A model generated the notes under the pieces. That model had not been told where the DNA came from. It saw nothing but the letters and a program-made list of their open reading frames with translations, and made no database searches. Position numbers and translations under genes: made by a program. From contig CM069876.1 in the NCBI GenBank assembly GCA_036172665.1, positions 4,960,001 through 5,024,000 on the forward strand: a stretch of 64,000 bases of DNA, written 5' to 3'. This DNA comes from Prosopocoilus inquinatus. Lineage: Eukaryota > Arthropoda > Insecta > Coleoptera > Lucanidae. This document shows positions 12,017 to 23,836 of this stretch, piece after piece; the first letter of the stretch is position 1; every line of letters starts with the position of its first letter.

Positions 12017-12350
12017 ACCGTTATGTGCTTACAAAATAATTCCGAGCTAAAATTGTAAATCCATTGCACTGGTTCACGCACACACTCACCCACCAACTCG
12101 CGGAAGCAGAGAACCTAAAGGGAAACCCCCCGCGGGCTGATTTTCACCATCGATTTCCCGCAAACTCACCGCGACACGTGTGTGCACTCGATACTCGATA
12201 TTCAGAGTCCAATAGGAAACGTACTATCCACGAGCTGGTTCTTCGGCAACTGTTGAGACGTTGAGAGCGCTAGCTGTTCGGTCCGCTGTGCTTGACCCCG
12301 ATCGCCGCTCGCTACAAGCACCACAGATACACAGCGAAATTGTTCACCCT
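12017..12350 (-). promoter_or_regulatory. GC-rich block, possible promoter and non-coding first exon
   Basis: A GC-rich, CpG-containing block stands out from its AT-rich surroundings. On the minus strand it carries two good splice donors, AACG|GTAAGC near 12018 and CGCG|GTGAGT near 12171, as expected for a non-coding first exon of a gene running left out of the window. It also holds a CACGTG E-box and a CCAAT box. No coding exon is found downstream in this window, so the assignment is inference only. Confidence 0.3.
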
Positions 12351-12791
12351 ACATATTAACTTTCTTTTATCTTTCGGTGTTAATAATAAATACTCGAAAA
12401 TTACAAACTTAACTCTCATTAAGGTTTGTATGCACTGAGAATAAAATCAATGTTAATGCCTCTGTTATAACGTCATAAAAACATGAATGTTTCTTAATTA
12501 GAAAATCCGTTAACTCAACAAATACAAACAACAGATTGTTTTTGTAATTCGACATTTCGTTCAATGTCAATATTTTTCTCTTACATTAAAGAGTCCAAAA
12601 TATGTCAAAATAACTAATCATTTCAAATAATTAACACGTTCTGCCGTTACTTTGTGATATTCCATTTTAACAAATAAAACACTAAAAATTACTTTGTTAA
12701 TATCACCTTTATTTGTCACACAGTGACTGCAATTTCAACAGTTCACTGTCATTTTCAAACTGATTTGTTAAACCAAAACTGAGTCTGTATG

Positions 12792-14698
12792 CAGCGTGGA
12801 AACTAAGTAGCGGATAAAATCCATAACTCCGTTAATATTTGTAACAAAGCAAAAATCTAAAAGGGGTATAGCGATTCAAATTACAGCGCATAAGAAGAAG
12901 TATATTTTGAGATATTTTCATGAATTTTTTTTAATGACAACCTATATTTTTTATTTCGGTGAGATTCTTTAACCTGCTTTCAACAGTATAAAATTTTGGA
13001 TCGATTACATAACAAAAAATTCAAAAAAAAACGGCCATAAAAGTTTAATTGTAAAGTTGAAGAAATAAACAGAACATCTAGTTAGCTAGGTTTAAAACGA
13101 AACAAAATTAAGGTGTAAATAAGCAAAATTTGATTTTGACAGTCATTGAAATCACAATAAATGTTCAAACTGACGACCATGCACCAACTGACAATACCCA
13201 AGACGCTCATAAAATTCATTTATTACATTTTGAATAGTTTGAGGTGTTATTAACCTACACTCTTGTCGAATTCTTTCTTTAAGATCGTCTAAGTTGTTAG
13301 GTCTATTTTTATACACCTTGCTTTTTAAGTACCCCCATAGAAAAAGTCTAATGGCGTTAGATCAGGGGATCTAGCTGGCCATTCCATTCGACCTCTTCTT
13401 CCTATCCATCTACCTGGGAACATCTCGTCCAAATAACGTCGCACATCAACTGCGTAGTGCGGCGGAGCACCGTCGTGTTGCATCCAAATGTTATTGTTTG
13501 GTACGTCACAGTCATTTTCATTAGGAAATAATATCGCCAATGCAGGTACTAATTCGAATTGTAAGAAGTGTAGATATTTCTCACCAGTTAAATTACCTTC
13601 GATAAAGAATGGACCTAAAATTCTGTCACCGACAATTCCTGTCCATACCTTGAGCTTCTGGGGATGTTGAGTATGAGCTTCTTGCATCCAGTGGGGATTT
13701 TCCCTAGACCAATATCGACAATTATGTCTGTTAACAGTTCCATGTAAAGTAAAACTTGCCTCATCAGAAAAAATTATACGCTGCGAGAACATTGGATCAC
13801 GATTGCAAATTTCCAACATTTCTTCACAAAATTCTTGTCTATGATCATAGTCAGTTTCTGCTAACTCATGGACTAATTTTACTTTATACGGATGAAACTT
13901 TTGCATTTTTAAAAGTTTCAGTACCGAGGTATGGCTCAGGTTGTGCTCTAAAGCAATGTCTCGACTAGTCGAATGCGGATTATTTTCTATTTCTAGTAAA
14001 ATATCAAGCTGCACATCGTCAATTAATTTTGTCTTAGGGTGGCCAGTTTTTGGAAGGTCTTTCACAATACCGTAATTTCGAAATTTATTTTCTATTCTGC
14101 TGACTGTGGATTGACTTATTTTTGCTGATCAGGATATTTGTCTATAAGAAGTCGACACACCTCTTGATGAGTTCTAATTCGAATGCCATACCCAATCATC
14201 ATTAGAACTTCAATTCTTTGTTTTTCAGTCAGCAACACCATTTTGGTAAAAGGTTTTTAATAATTAATGTAACTCTTACTATCCACAGGGAATAAAAATA
14301 CTCACTTTATTGTGATAGGTATTTACAAGTTCATGTTAATCAAACAAATTTTGTTTGTTTTACACCTAGCTGACTAGATATTCTGTTAATTTCTTCAACT
14401 TTACAATTAAACTTTTATGGCCGTTTTTCTTGAATTTTTTGTTATGTAATCGATTCAAAATTTTATACTGTTGAAAGTAGGTTAAAAAAACCCACCGAAA
14501 TCAAAAATAAAAAATATAGGTTGTCATTTAAAAAAAATCTTGATGACGTCATAGCTTAAAAAGAAATCATGAAAATATCTCAAAATATACTTCTTCGTAT
14601 GCGCTGTAATTTGAGTCGCTATACCCCTTTTAGATTTTTGCTTTATTACAAATATTAACGGAGTTATGGATGTTATCCGCTACTTAGTTTCCACGCTA
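12792..14698 (-). mobile_element. Tc1/mariner element (DD41D) with long terminal inverted repeats
   Basis: The ends share CAGCGTGGAAACTAAGTAGC and its complement, and inverted similarity continues for about 310-340 bp on each side, unusually long for mariner. The transposase gene lies between them on the minus strand. The element interrupts the Penelope-like reverse transcriptase, so it inserted later. A 248 bp MITE with the same ends lies at 10252-10499. Confidence 0.8.
13152..14241 (-). pseudogene. DD41D Tc1/mariner transposase, frameshifted
   Basis: The gene spans about 355 codons with ATG at 14241-14239 and TGA at 13154-13152, but two single-base frameshifts break it, near 14130 and near 13335. 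The intact middle frame (14065-13325) shows the helix-turn-helix region and the catalytic triad: D in FSDEASF, D in QHDGAPPHY, and D in SPDLTPLDFF, with 41 residues between the second and third. After the second break, the expected WGYLK motif and a C-terminal tail of about 55 residues can be read in the next frame. The product cannot be made as it stands, so this copy is a dead member of a cut-and-paste family. Confidence 0.85.
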
Positions 14699-15606
14699 TA
14701 TACACATCCATTGCTAGTAGCTATTTGTTTTATAGTTGTTATTTCTTTTTTTAAATTATCTTGCGAAAGTGGAAGATAAACGGCTCTGTGAATCATAGAA
14801 TTAAATGCTGTAAGTTTTTGTTTGTATGAGTGCGATGAATCTGCACGAATTACTGAGTCTGTGTACGTGGGTTTCCGGAAAATATCAAATGTTAAGTTGT
14901 TGTTCTTGTTGGTTATAGTTAGGTCCAAAAAGTTTAGATTATTGTCTTCTTCCATTTCAACTGTGAATTTTATTTTAGGGTGTATTAAGTTAATAAAGTT
15001 TAAAAAAGTTTGTAACTGTCTAGCTGTACCATTAAAACATGCTATTATATCATTTACATATCGGTACCAGAAATGTATGTGTTTCTTGCTTATCTCGGAT
15101 GATAAGATTGTTTCTGTAATAAAGTTCATAAAAATCTCAGCCAGTAATGGGCTTAACGGTGAACCCATTGCTAAACCTTCTTTTTGTATGTAAAATTTAT
15201 TTGAAAATATGAAGTAATTTTGATTAATAACTAAACTTGTTAATTCTAAAATTTCGTTTGAGATTAACGGATTTACTCTTTTTTCTATCAAGATATTTTT
15301 CATTAAATTTAAACAATTTTTAGTAGGTATATTGGAGAACATGTTGGATACATCAAACGATACTATTTTTGCATTATTTGGTATTTTTTCTTTCTCTAAT
15401 TTCTTTACTAGTTGAATGGAATTTTGAATAGACGTAGGGTCAGAGAACTTGGTGTGATATTTAAAAATATGATTTATTTTTTCGGCAACTTTTTTAACCG
15501 GGCTATTTAAAAATGATACTACCGGTCTAATAGGAGCTCCGTTTTTATGGATGATTGTAAAGGTGTTTACATAGTTTAAATAGGCAGAATCATTAGCAAA
15601 AATCAA
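14698..15606 (-). pseudogene. Penelope-like reverse transcriptase, truncated
   Basis: About 300 codons are open, starting inside the reverse transcriptase (HKNGAPIRPVVS, the PLE finger motif) and ending where the mariner inverted repeat interrupts. Visible motifs are FDVSNMFSNIPT (palm motif A), GLAMGSPLSPLLAEIFM (motif B) and RYVNDIIACF (motif C). Motif C is normally YVDD or YADD; here one catalytic aspartate is asparagine, predicting no activity. The N-terminal part and the endonuclease domain are missing. Confidence 0.85.
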
Positions 15607-16015
15607 GATATAATTGTTGCATATAAACCCTATAATAAAATCTCGAATTTAATTTTTAAAAATAAAGATAAAATAGACAAATTTAAAAAATCTGGTGTAT
15701 ATAAACTACAATGTAATGATTGTAAAGGTGTTTACATAGGTCAGACTGGGAGAAATTTTGCCACACGCATTCAAGAACACATTCGGTCTTTCAAGCTACA
15801 AAAAACTGATTCAAATTTTGCCAACCATTTAATCGCAGAAAAACATTCTTTCACTTCAGACAATGCACAAATTTTACATTACGCCGAAAAAAAGCATTAA
15901 ATTAAACTTATTAGAGTCTTTAGAAATTCGTAACGCGGCGAATAATTCCGAAGAAATATTATTGAACGACCAAACTGACCTAATGAATTCATCCTTCTTC
16001 GAAGCCTGTAATTAA
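15604..16015 (+). pseudogene. Penelope-like GIY-YIG endonuclease domain fragment
   Basis: The plus-strand frame opens DIIVAYKPYNKIS, then SGVYKLQCNDCKGVYIGQTG, the GIY-YIG core with the CxxC of Penelope-like elements, then ATRIQEH and FANHLIAEKH. A single-base slip in an A7 tract near 15888 shifts the frame; the tail (LLESLEIRNAANNSEEILL) continues in the adjacent frame to TAA at 16013-16015. The reverse transcriptase that should precede it lies on the other strand. Confidence 0.85.
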
Positions 16016-16200
16016 AAAATCCCTCCAGATGCTTCTAGGTGGTGTTCTTAGTATTAGAATTTAGTTTTCTGCCTGTGTATATATACAGACTCAGTTTCGG
16101 TTTAAAAAATCAGTTTGAAAATGATAGTGAACTGTTGAAATTGCAGTCACTGTGTGACAAATAAAGGTGATATTAACAAAGTAATTTTTTTTATTTATTA

Positions 16201-18140
16201 ACTAATCATTTTGTTATTCATTATTCATTTGTGACACATTTTCAACAGGCATTAAATCATGCCATTTGGCGATTTCTTGGACCTTTTGGCAATTGAGAAG
16301 GATGGCTGTGACGAATACTCTTAAATGCTCTATGCCCCTCTAAATATTATACTATTATACAGTGTGTTCTTTTACTGTGTGCAGATATTTAAACCTGTAA
16401 TATATCACTATAAATGGCAACGATTGAACTCATATGTCCTTAACAAAAATTTAATAGTTTTCGAGAAAAATGCAGTGGCAGATTTTCACTAAACCGTTTG
16501 AGAACTGCTGGCGTAGCTAAAAAAGCGGCCGCCTCACAGTGGAACGATCTAATGTTATGCTTTGGACATCGGTCAGAAACTCAAGTATCAAATTCACATA
16601 TTTGTTACTTATGTAGGTATGTTAAAGCATCTTTAACTTTTTTTTAATTTCCTCAAAAATAAGCCTCATAATAGCTGAAAAATAATGTCTTTTTTAAATT
16701 AGAAAAAAAATTGAAGTTTGAATTTCTTCGTTGGTGTTTTTCTAAATTGCGACAAACTGTATACTAAAAAAAGAGTGTCTAAGGTATATTATCCCTGATA
16801 TGTCAAATCTATGCTCCAATGTGCTGTTTAGCAGAAAAATTAAAATTATTAATGTTAATCTTTTACTGACAGTTTCGTAAAACTCTCGCAATATCGCGCT
16901 GTATAATGTGCTACATTAGTACACTAGGACACTAAGTTTCAAGCTGATATCATCAGATTTTGCGACTTCCTGCGACCTTACAAGATATTTAAATTTTTAT
17001 GAATATAGAGTGTTCTATCTAAGACGGTTCTTTTCATATCTCCTTAGTTAATCATTTTACAAAAAAATCGTTTCAAACAAAAGTTTCATTATTTCATATA
17101 AGTTACATTTTAAAATAAGTTTGCTGTACACAGAGTGTCCCGTTTAGTCTGGACGTTATATCACTTCGTTATTTTTAATGGAAGACCCTATATGTTTTTA
17201 TATTTTCGGATTCCGGACTCAATTTTAATGTGACTTTATGTACCACACATAGGGCCTAGTGTAAACCGTTTACGCGTTATTCAACTTTTTAAAACATATC
17301 AATGTTGCAGTGCTTTAAACAAATGCAAATATCTTCCAAACAAATGACGCTAGGGATTTGTATTTTTTTGCAAAATATTCGTCTTGAAATGCTTTTTCAC
17401 TTATACCATTAAGAAAAATGTCAAGTAACAAGGACTTACAAACAATTTAAAGTATATTTATTATTTTTTAAATGTATATTTCTTGTATGTAACTAAAGTA
17501 CAATTTTTTGACGATATAAACCTGTGCTTTTTGAAATCTGAAGTATTATTTTTCAAACAGGTAACAGGTAAACATTAGAAATGTCTGTCACGTTGACATT
17601 AAAAGTCACAATAACACGAACAAATTAAACTATCTAACAGAAAAGTACAGTTCATTTAGCAGGCCATGATAAAAATAGACCCTGAGAAACGTCAAAATTA
17701 AAATTTTGTCTTTCAGTTTGTCGACGGTTTCAATCTTTTGAAGATTCAAGTTCAAGATTCGCTGTCCCCTGTGTTCTTTTAATTTTTCATTATAATTATG
17801 CAGCATTTTCATTGTTTTCCGTTCTTATTGATCTGATGAGATTCATTGCTTATGTTCGTAAGCTTGCGGTGTTTGTAAACGGAAATTTTAATTTCCATTA
17901 AAATTCGTTTGTTTATTTTTAAATATTCGAACTGTGGTTACATTACTTTTACGTTGCTTCTTTTCTTGTAGACTTTTGTTGTGTATTCCTTTAATATTTT
18001 TTGATTTTTTTTCTTTTTATTCTGTATTTTTCTCGTTGGCTTACGCTTCTTTGATACCATTTTGTATTTTTTTTGTATATCATTATAATTGCATTAAATT
18101 TTATAAGAATATCTCGAATATAAAGAGGAGGATACGTTAG
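16201..18140. other. No gene seen
   Basis: AT-rich sequence with short open frames only. Phrases such as AGAGTGTCCCGTTTAGTCTGG (17132-17152) look like ends of old repeats, but no complete element or coding region could be delimited. Confidence 0.5.
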
Positions 18141-18144
18141 TGTT

Positions 18145-18310
18145 GAATTAAATAAATTAATACAAGGAAGCAAACACTAAGAAAAAGACAGGAAAATTCT
18201 GAGTTTACAAAGAATTATTGCCACGAAACCGAGAGAGGTGCGGGTTCATATCCCGTGACAAAATTTTTCTGTCTTCCTGTTACTATTTCCTACCTCGTAT
18301 TAATTTATTT
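18145..18310. repeat. MITE-like imperfect hairpin
   Basis: ATAAATTAATACAAGGAAGC on the left pairs imperfectly with a segment ending CTCGTATTAATTTATT on the right. The loop contains GGGTTCATATCCCG, reminiscent of a tRNA B box, but no A box or tRNA fold is seen. Confidence 0.55.
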
Positions 18311-18348
18311 TATTAGAATAAATTATAACCAAATAACCTAATCATGAT

Positions 18349-18833
18349 GGGTGGGAAAATATGGAACGTACTTTCTCAAAATAGTTCATCTATGCGTTGT
18401 TATATCGGGTGTTCAATTTGAAAGAGTTATGATTCTTATTTTTTTTATTTTTGAGGATATAAATTCGGTTAAATCAGCTAATTTCTATGTTGATGCTGAA
18501 TTTAATTTAATTTAATTTATAATCGATAAACGTAATGATATATATGGTGTTCAATAAGTTTAGTTTATATCTCGTCTATCCGACCATCGATTGTTCTTCT
18601 ATGAGCACGCAGAGAAACTTTGAATTAGTCCTTTTAAGTTTTGTGGTAAGTATTTTTAAAGGGGGTAGGAATTCTCGCGTAGTCATCCTGTACTTTCTGA
18701 AAATAGTTCATCTATGCGTTACTATATTGGTGTTCAATTTGAAAGGGTTCCCATTGTAAAGTTTTTTATTTTTGATGATAAAAATTAGGTTAAATTAGGA
18801 AAGATTCTCTAATTTCCATGTTGATTCTGAATT
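18349..18833. repeat. Direct duplication, about 160 bp units
   Basis: A block containing AATAGTTCATCTATGCGTT, GGTGTTCAATTTGAAAG and ATGTTGAT(G/T)CTGAATTT occurs at about 18349-18505 and again at about 18661-18833. The copies are diverged; function unknown. Confidence 0.7.
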
Positions 18834-19429
18834 TGTAAACAATTGCATTGCTGGTCAAAACATTTGTACGAGCTTATTTTTTATTTTTTTTGCAGTATAG
18901 TATTTTGTATTTCATTCGGTAGAGATTTCTTTTTCTTTTTACAACGATGCCAACATTTCTTAATTACTTACAATATAACTAAATAACAGAAAAATATTTT
19001 TAAATTAGTAGACCATGTTCATAATTACATTATCTCTATATCCACAGCAAACTCATAGATTTCTCATCCTGAGGAATAAATTCTGTGAAAGTCTTAGTAA
19101 TGGCAAAAAGTACCAACCTTTTGATTTCGCTGGAACTAATCATTTTGTAGCAAAAAAGTATGAGACCTATTGTGGGACTTGCTGTATATTACTGCATTAA
19201 CGTTTATATGTTACAAATTTTAGCTAATTTGCGCTAATATGCGAATTTAAAAATTAGTTTAGTTTCATTTTCCTTTCATAATCCTTCTCTGATAACACAG
19301 AACTTAACGTAACATAACACCAGAAGTCTTTGCACGAAAATGATTCAAAAGGCAGTCATCAGTCATCTTAAAGTTTTATATGGTTGTAAAGACTGTTTAG
19401 ATATCAAACTTTAAAAAAATGTCATGTGA

Positions 19430-19786
19430 CTCTCTGGTTTTGAGTCATGTTAATAACTGTGACTCTGATTATGGTCCGTGCTTAGATAAAAATGATATAC
19501 AAAGAATTCAGTAGGTGCAAAACTCCTCTCTTCGCTTCATTTATGGCATTAAACGCAGAGATCATATTTATCATACCTTAAATTGGGCCATCTGGCTTAA
19601 TATGAAGAAGAGACGATTTTTACATTCTAGCGTTTTGTACTACAAAATTTCTTAACCAGTAAAAACCTCTTTTACTGATTAAACTTTAGGACGCACATAA
19701 TATCAATGTTAGGAGTAAGGGTTTACTAATACCCACCACTTCACCACACTTGTTTAGCAGATCGTTTTCTTATAGTAAGTACGCAT
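19430..19786 (+). pseudogene. LINE reverse-transcriptase C-terminal fragment
   Basis: Conceptual translation on the plus strand gives DYGPCLDKNDIQRIQ, then SLRFIYGI and HTLNWAIWLNMKKRR, typical of the region after the reverse transcriptase in Jockey/CR1/L2-type LINEs. Stop codons and a frameshift break it. It abuts, in the opposite orientation, the 3' end of the larger LINE to the right. Confidence 0.65.
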
Positions 19787-22704
19787 TTATTTACCCATCA
19801 TGTGACGATACGGTATACATAATAATAAAGTATACATAATAATAAGTATAAAAATGTCCTTAAAATTAAAACTAAAATTAATTCTGTCACGGAAGTCGTT
19901 GGAAAGGAACTCCCCAATAGAGTAAAACGCACAACTCAAGAGAAAAGGTTTGACTTTTTGCCTAAAAGCTTTTAAGTTATCTACATCCCTTAAGTGATTA
20001 GGTAGTTTATTGAATAAAACTCTACCAAGGTAGTATGGAGAGTTTTTACATAAAGATGAATTAGGTAGCGGCAGTGTCAAGTCGTTGCCTGTTCGTGTGT
20101 AATGATTATGAACTTTTTCACGTTTAGGAATGAAACTTAAATGTTTAAAAATCATTGAAAAGACTTCTAACATAAAAAGGGAAAATAGAGTTAGTATCTG
20201 TTTTTCAATTAATAGAGGTCTGCAGTGAGCTCTAAAATCTGATCCAGTGATTGTGCGAATCGTTTTCTTTTGAATTTTAAATAAAGTGTTTAAGTTTTCC
20301 TTCGAAGAGAAACCCCAGTAACAAATACTATATCTTAGTCGCGACTCAAACAAAGAATGATATACAGCCCTTGCCTCAACAAATCCGATCTCCGCCGTCA
20401 CAACTCTCAGGGCATAACATGTTTTTGATAACTGATTAGCTAATAGCGGAATATGGTGTTTCCATTTTAAAGAAGTATCAACCAGAATACCTAAAAATTT
20501 TATGCTTTTTTCTTGCTCAATTTTAATGTCATTAATATGTATGTCCAACTGACTATGGCTATTGTATAAAATAACTTTAGTTTTGTTTAAGTTAAGAGAT
20601 AATCTGCTGCAATCAAACCAAGATTTAATTAGTTAAATAAATCATTAATCATTGTAGTCTGTAAAGATTCAATACTCGAAGCGTGCCAGGTGAAGGACGT
20701 GTCGTCCGCAAACAAAGTTTTCCTAGCACTTATGTCTAGTTTCGCCAAATCATTAATATAAAGAAGAAATAAAACAGGTCCCAAAATGGACCGTTAGGGA
20801 ACTCCGTGGCTTAAGTGTAATTCATTAGAACTGTAAGATGTGTTGTCTTTACGTATCCTTACCATCTGGGTGCGGTCATTGAGATAAGATGAAAACCATT
20901 TAAGAGTTGTATCACGGAAGCCAATTGAAGATAGTTTTTGTAGAAGAATAGAATAAGTTACACAGTCAAAAGCTTTGGCTAAGTCGCAGAAGACAGAAGC
21001 TACATAATTTCCTGCATTCAAATGTTCATAAGTATAGGAGAGAAGATCGTAACAGGCATCTTGTGTACTTTTATTTAATTGGAAACCAGATTGTGAAGGA
21101 GCAATTAGATTGAATGTATTTAGATAACTTAATATTTTTTCTTTAACGATAGTCTCAATAATTTTTGAGAAAACAGACAACAGAGATATTGGTCTAAGAT
21201 TGGAACAACTAAGATCAGAGCCCCCTTTGTGGATCGGAATGACTACCGCGACTTTCAGACAAGAAGGAAATATTCCTTCTAGGAAGGATGCATTTATTAA
21301 TTCAGCAAGAATATTGAGTGCCTGGTTGGGAAGCCGACAAATAATTTTTAAAGGTATTCCAACGATTCTTGTAGAATTTTTGTTTTTTAGTTTCAATGAG
21401 ATGGAACATATTTCGTGCACATTCGTAGGAGTGAAAAAGAAGCTATTACAAAGAGAATTATGGGAAAATTGGGTTGGATTAGTGGGGGATTTAATATTAG
21501 AAGTAATTTCAGAAGCAATAGAGCAGAAGAATTTATTTAAGTAATCCGCTACTTTAGAGGATTCATTTATGTTTAGGTTATTGACACTAATTTCAATGCT
21601 TTTTCCAGTAGAAACTTTAGCTGTTCCCGATATTTCGTTAACAGTTTTCCATAATTCTTTAGAATTGTTTAAAGATTGCTTGATGCGCATGGAATTTGTG
21701 AGTTGTTTTGAGAGCTTTATAATTTTTTTCAGGCAATTTTTATATTTTTTAAAATAGGCAAGAAACCACCGGTCAGTAGTGACCCACTTCTTAAGATATG
21801 TTTTGATTCCCCGTGTTAACCAATGTTTTCTTGTTTTATTTTTTTGCCGTCTAATAGGAAAGTGTTTGTTTACCAATTTGGTTAAAACTTCAATATATTT
21901 GCCAAATTTTTCATCCAAGGATCCAGTTATGATATCATTCCAACTGATAGATTCACATGCAGTTTCGAAGTTCTTATAGTTTGCTGGAGTAAACGCGCGA
22001 TATGTTTTAACATAAGGAGTAGCTTTCATTTCGGAACTCTTAAAAGAGAGTAAAAGAACTTCGTGATCGGACAATCCAGAATGAAAAATATCAACTAGAG
22101 TATTAGGTGTGTGTAAATTAGTGCATATATAATCAATTGTAGATTCAGAAGTGTTGGTAATTCTGGTAAAACCATTGACCTGCATTTTTAAATTATAAAA
22201 CTCAAGAGTACGTACGAGTTTTTCTCTATTAGAGGAGCTTCCGTTATAGTCAACATTAAAGTCACCTGCTAAGATAATTTGTTCCTTTACACTAAATTTT
22301 GATAATAGTTCATCCAACTTAAGTAGGAACGCATCAAAACAACCTGCAGGAAACCTATATACAGATATAACAAATAATTTCAGTTTATTAAAATATACGC
22401 AACACAATTCAAAATCTAAGTCAGATGACAAATAGTCAAAGCCAATGATATTGGTGAACTCAGTGTTATCCAAGGCTAATATGGCTGAACCACCATGTTT
22501 GTAACGGTTTCTTTTGTAAATTGAAGCAATATTGTAACGTTCGATGGTTAATGGTTCAAAGGAGTCAAGGCAGTGTTCCGTAAGGCATACAATACTAGGC
22601 ATATTATTGTCAGTAAGTAAAGCAAAGAGTTCATCAGTTTTGTTACCTATTGACTGTATGTTTAGTAAAAGCAAGAAGGTTGTGCAACTTAAGTCAAGAT
22701 GCAC
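19787..22704 (-). pseudogene. LINE ORF2: endonuclease plus reverse transcriptase, nearly complete
   Basis: The minus strand encodes about 970 residues. First comes an exonuclease-endonuclease-phosphatase domain (LNIQSIGNK, ILAGDFNVDY, TIDYICTN, SGLSDHEVLLLSF), then a reverse transcriptase (AVVIPIHKGG, LRPISLLSVFSKIIE, CDLAKAFDCV, SHGVP, GPVLFLLYINDL, TLFADDTSF, SIKFLGILVD). Two lesions break it: a stop codon in the GVPQGSILGP motif (C-to-T in the Gln codon, near 20796) and a one-base frameshift near 20630, just after the catalytic FADD. The layout fits a CR1/L2/Jockey-like LINE; I cannot assign a clade. Minimal decay suggests fairly recent activity. Confidence 0.85.
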
Positions 22705-22940
22705 CCCAGAAGAGGACGGTTCATTATTCTCTGCTACTGTGTAATCTTCCCCTGTAACTTTACCAGTAGGACCAGAATTCCTGTCTCTTCTACATAAGGT
22801 ATAAGCCGTTGCAAGCTGTGAAATATTTGGTGATACTAATTGCTACAAGTTCGCATTCGACTGATAATCCACTTTTATTTTTTCAGTGTTGATTTTTTGT
22901 ATTAATACAGGACATTTGTACTATAACGTTGTGCATATCC

Positions 22941-23165
22941 TTAATTTAACGACTGTAATTTGTGAACCCCCAAATTCGTAACAATATTATTTATTAAATC
23001 TGCAAAAACCAAAACCGTTCCTTTCTTCTTTCTATCTGCGCCATATCTTTCTAAAATTTTATCTAGCTGGTAATACTGAAATATTGGTCTGTGATTTCCG
23101 CAGTTTTTCCGCTCACCTTTTTTGTAAATCGGTCGGATTACAGCCGTTTTAAATATTTCAGGCAT
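22941..23165 (-). pseudogene. LINE reverse-transcriptase fragment
   Basis: The minus-strand frame contains IFKTAVIRPIYKKGERKNCG followed by NHRPI and LDKILER, the motif that opens the reverse transcriptase in many LINEs. The rest is scrambled. It differs from the adjacent large LINE (AVVIPIHKGG), so it is a separate, older insertion. Confidence 0.7.
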
Positions 23166-23580
23166 TTATTCTAGAATTTATTAATGATTTCGGTACAAGT
23201 CAGCCTTAACTTTACCTGATACGAATCAGTCTTCAGCCAGCCGATTAATTTAGAATTCGAATCAAGTTTCACTAAAGACGGATAATGCTTGCGTGTCGGT
23301 ATTTCGACGAGATGAGGACGAGACCGTAGAATTTAGAAAGAAAGCTCCAACTAACTAGATCAGATTTGATTTCACGATTTAATTAGCGGCGCAAGTGATT
23401 TCTTTTTATTAATTGATCGTAAAAGTAGCGGTAGAAAATGAATATCCTCCTGATTTAAACCCGATCGCCACATCTCTTCGCGCCAGATGTTGCAGTCATT
23501 AGCCAAAGACTAGTTCTAGGCCGGTTTTACTGGCTGTGATTTTATAGAAAAATTCTCTCCCAGTAGTTGTTAATGTTACA

Positions 23581-23586
23581 TATAAA
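23581..23586 (+). promoter_or_regulatory. Possible TATA box of the Gln/Cys-rich gene
   Basis: TATAAA lies about 255 nt before the start codon at 23837. A start site about 30 nt downstream would leave a 5' leader of about 225 nt that contains upstream ATGs. Confidence 0.35.
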
Positions 23587-23836
23587 GTGTACGGTTATTA
23601 ATTTTGCACTTAATCCGAAGTCAAGTCTCGTTTGATGACTTCTCACGCTTCGCAGGATGTAATACATGTAACAAAACAAACCATTCGCAACGACGACAGT
23701 TTCTAGGATTAAATATTTGCAATCGTAGATGTACATGGAACCAAAATTCCGTTTACACTCAGTCTTTTGTTAAACATAGTTACACAAAAGTCAAAATTTT
23801 CGCGTGCAAATCTTGAGTGAGAAACGATTTAGCAAA

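Larger units (their letters stand above)
12640..16200. mobile_element. Two truncated Penelope-like copies, head to head
   Basis: About 110 bp of 3' sequence at 12680-12790 recurs as its reverse complement at 16085-16195, marking the 3' ends of two opposed copies. The left copy (minus) has a reverse transcriptase; the right copy (plus) has only the GIY-YIG endonuclease domain. They meet at about 15604. A 22 bp segment GATTGTAAAGGTGTTTACATAG is present on both sides of the junction. The left copy is split by a DD41D Tc1/mariner element. Confidence 0.7.

Noticed and set aside
12064..12264. 66-codon frame in the GC-rich block
   Set aside because: Composition explains its openness; no domain, no transcript signals on that strand.
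16085..16195. Degenerate hammerhead in the first Penelope-like pair (CTGATTT...GAAAC)
   Set aside because: The box lacks CTGANGA and lies on the antisense strand of the copy.
18220..18270. tRNA-like B box GGGTTCATATCCCG
   Set aside because: No A box, no cloverleaf; it sits in the loop of a MITE-like hairpin.
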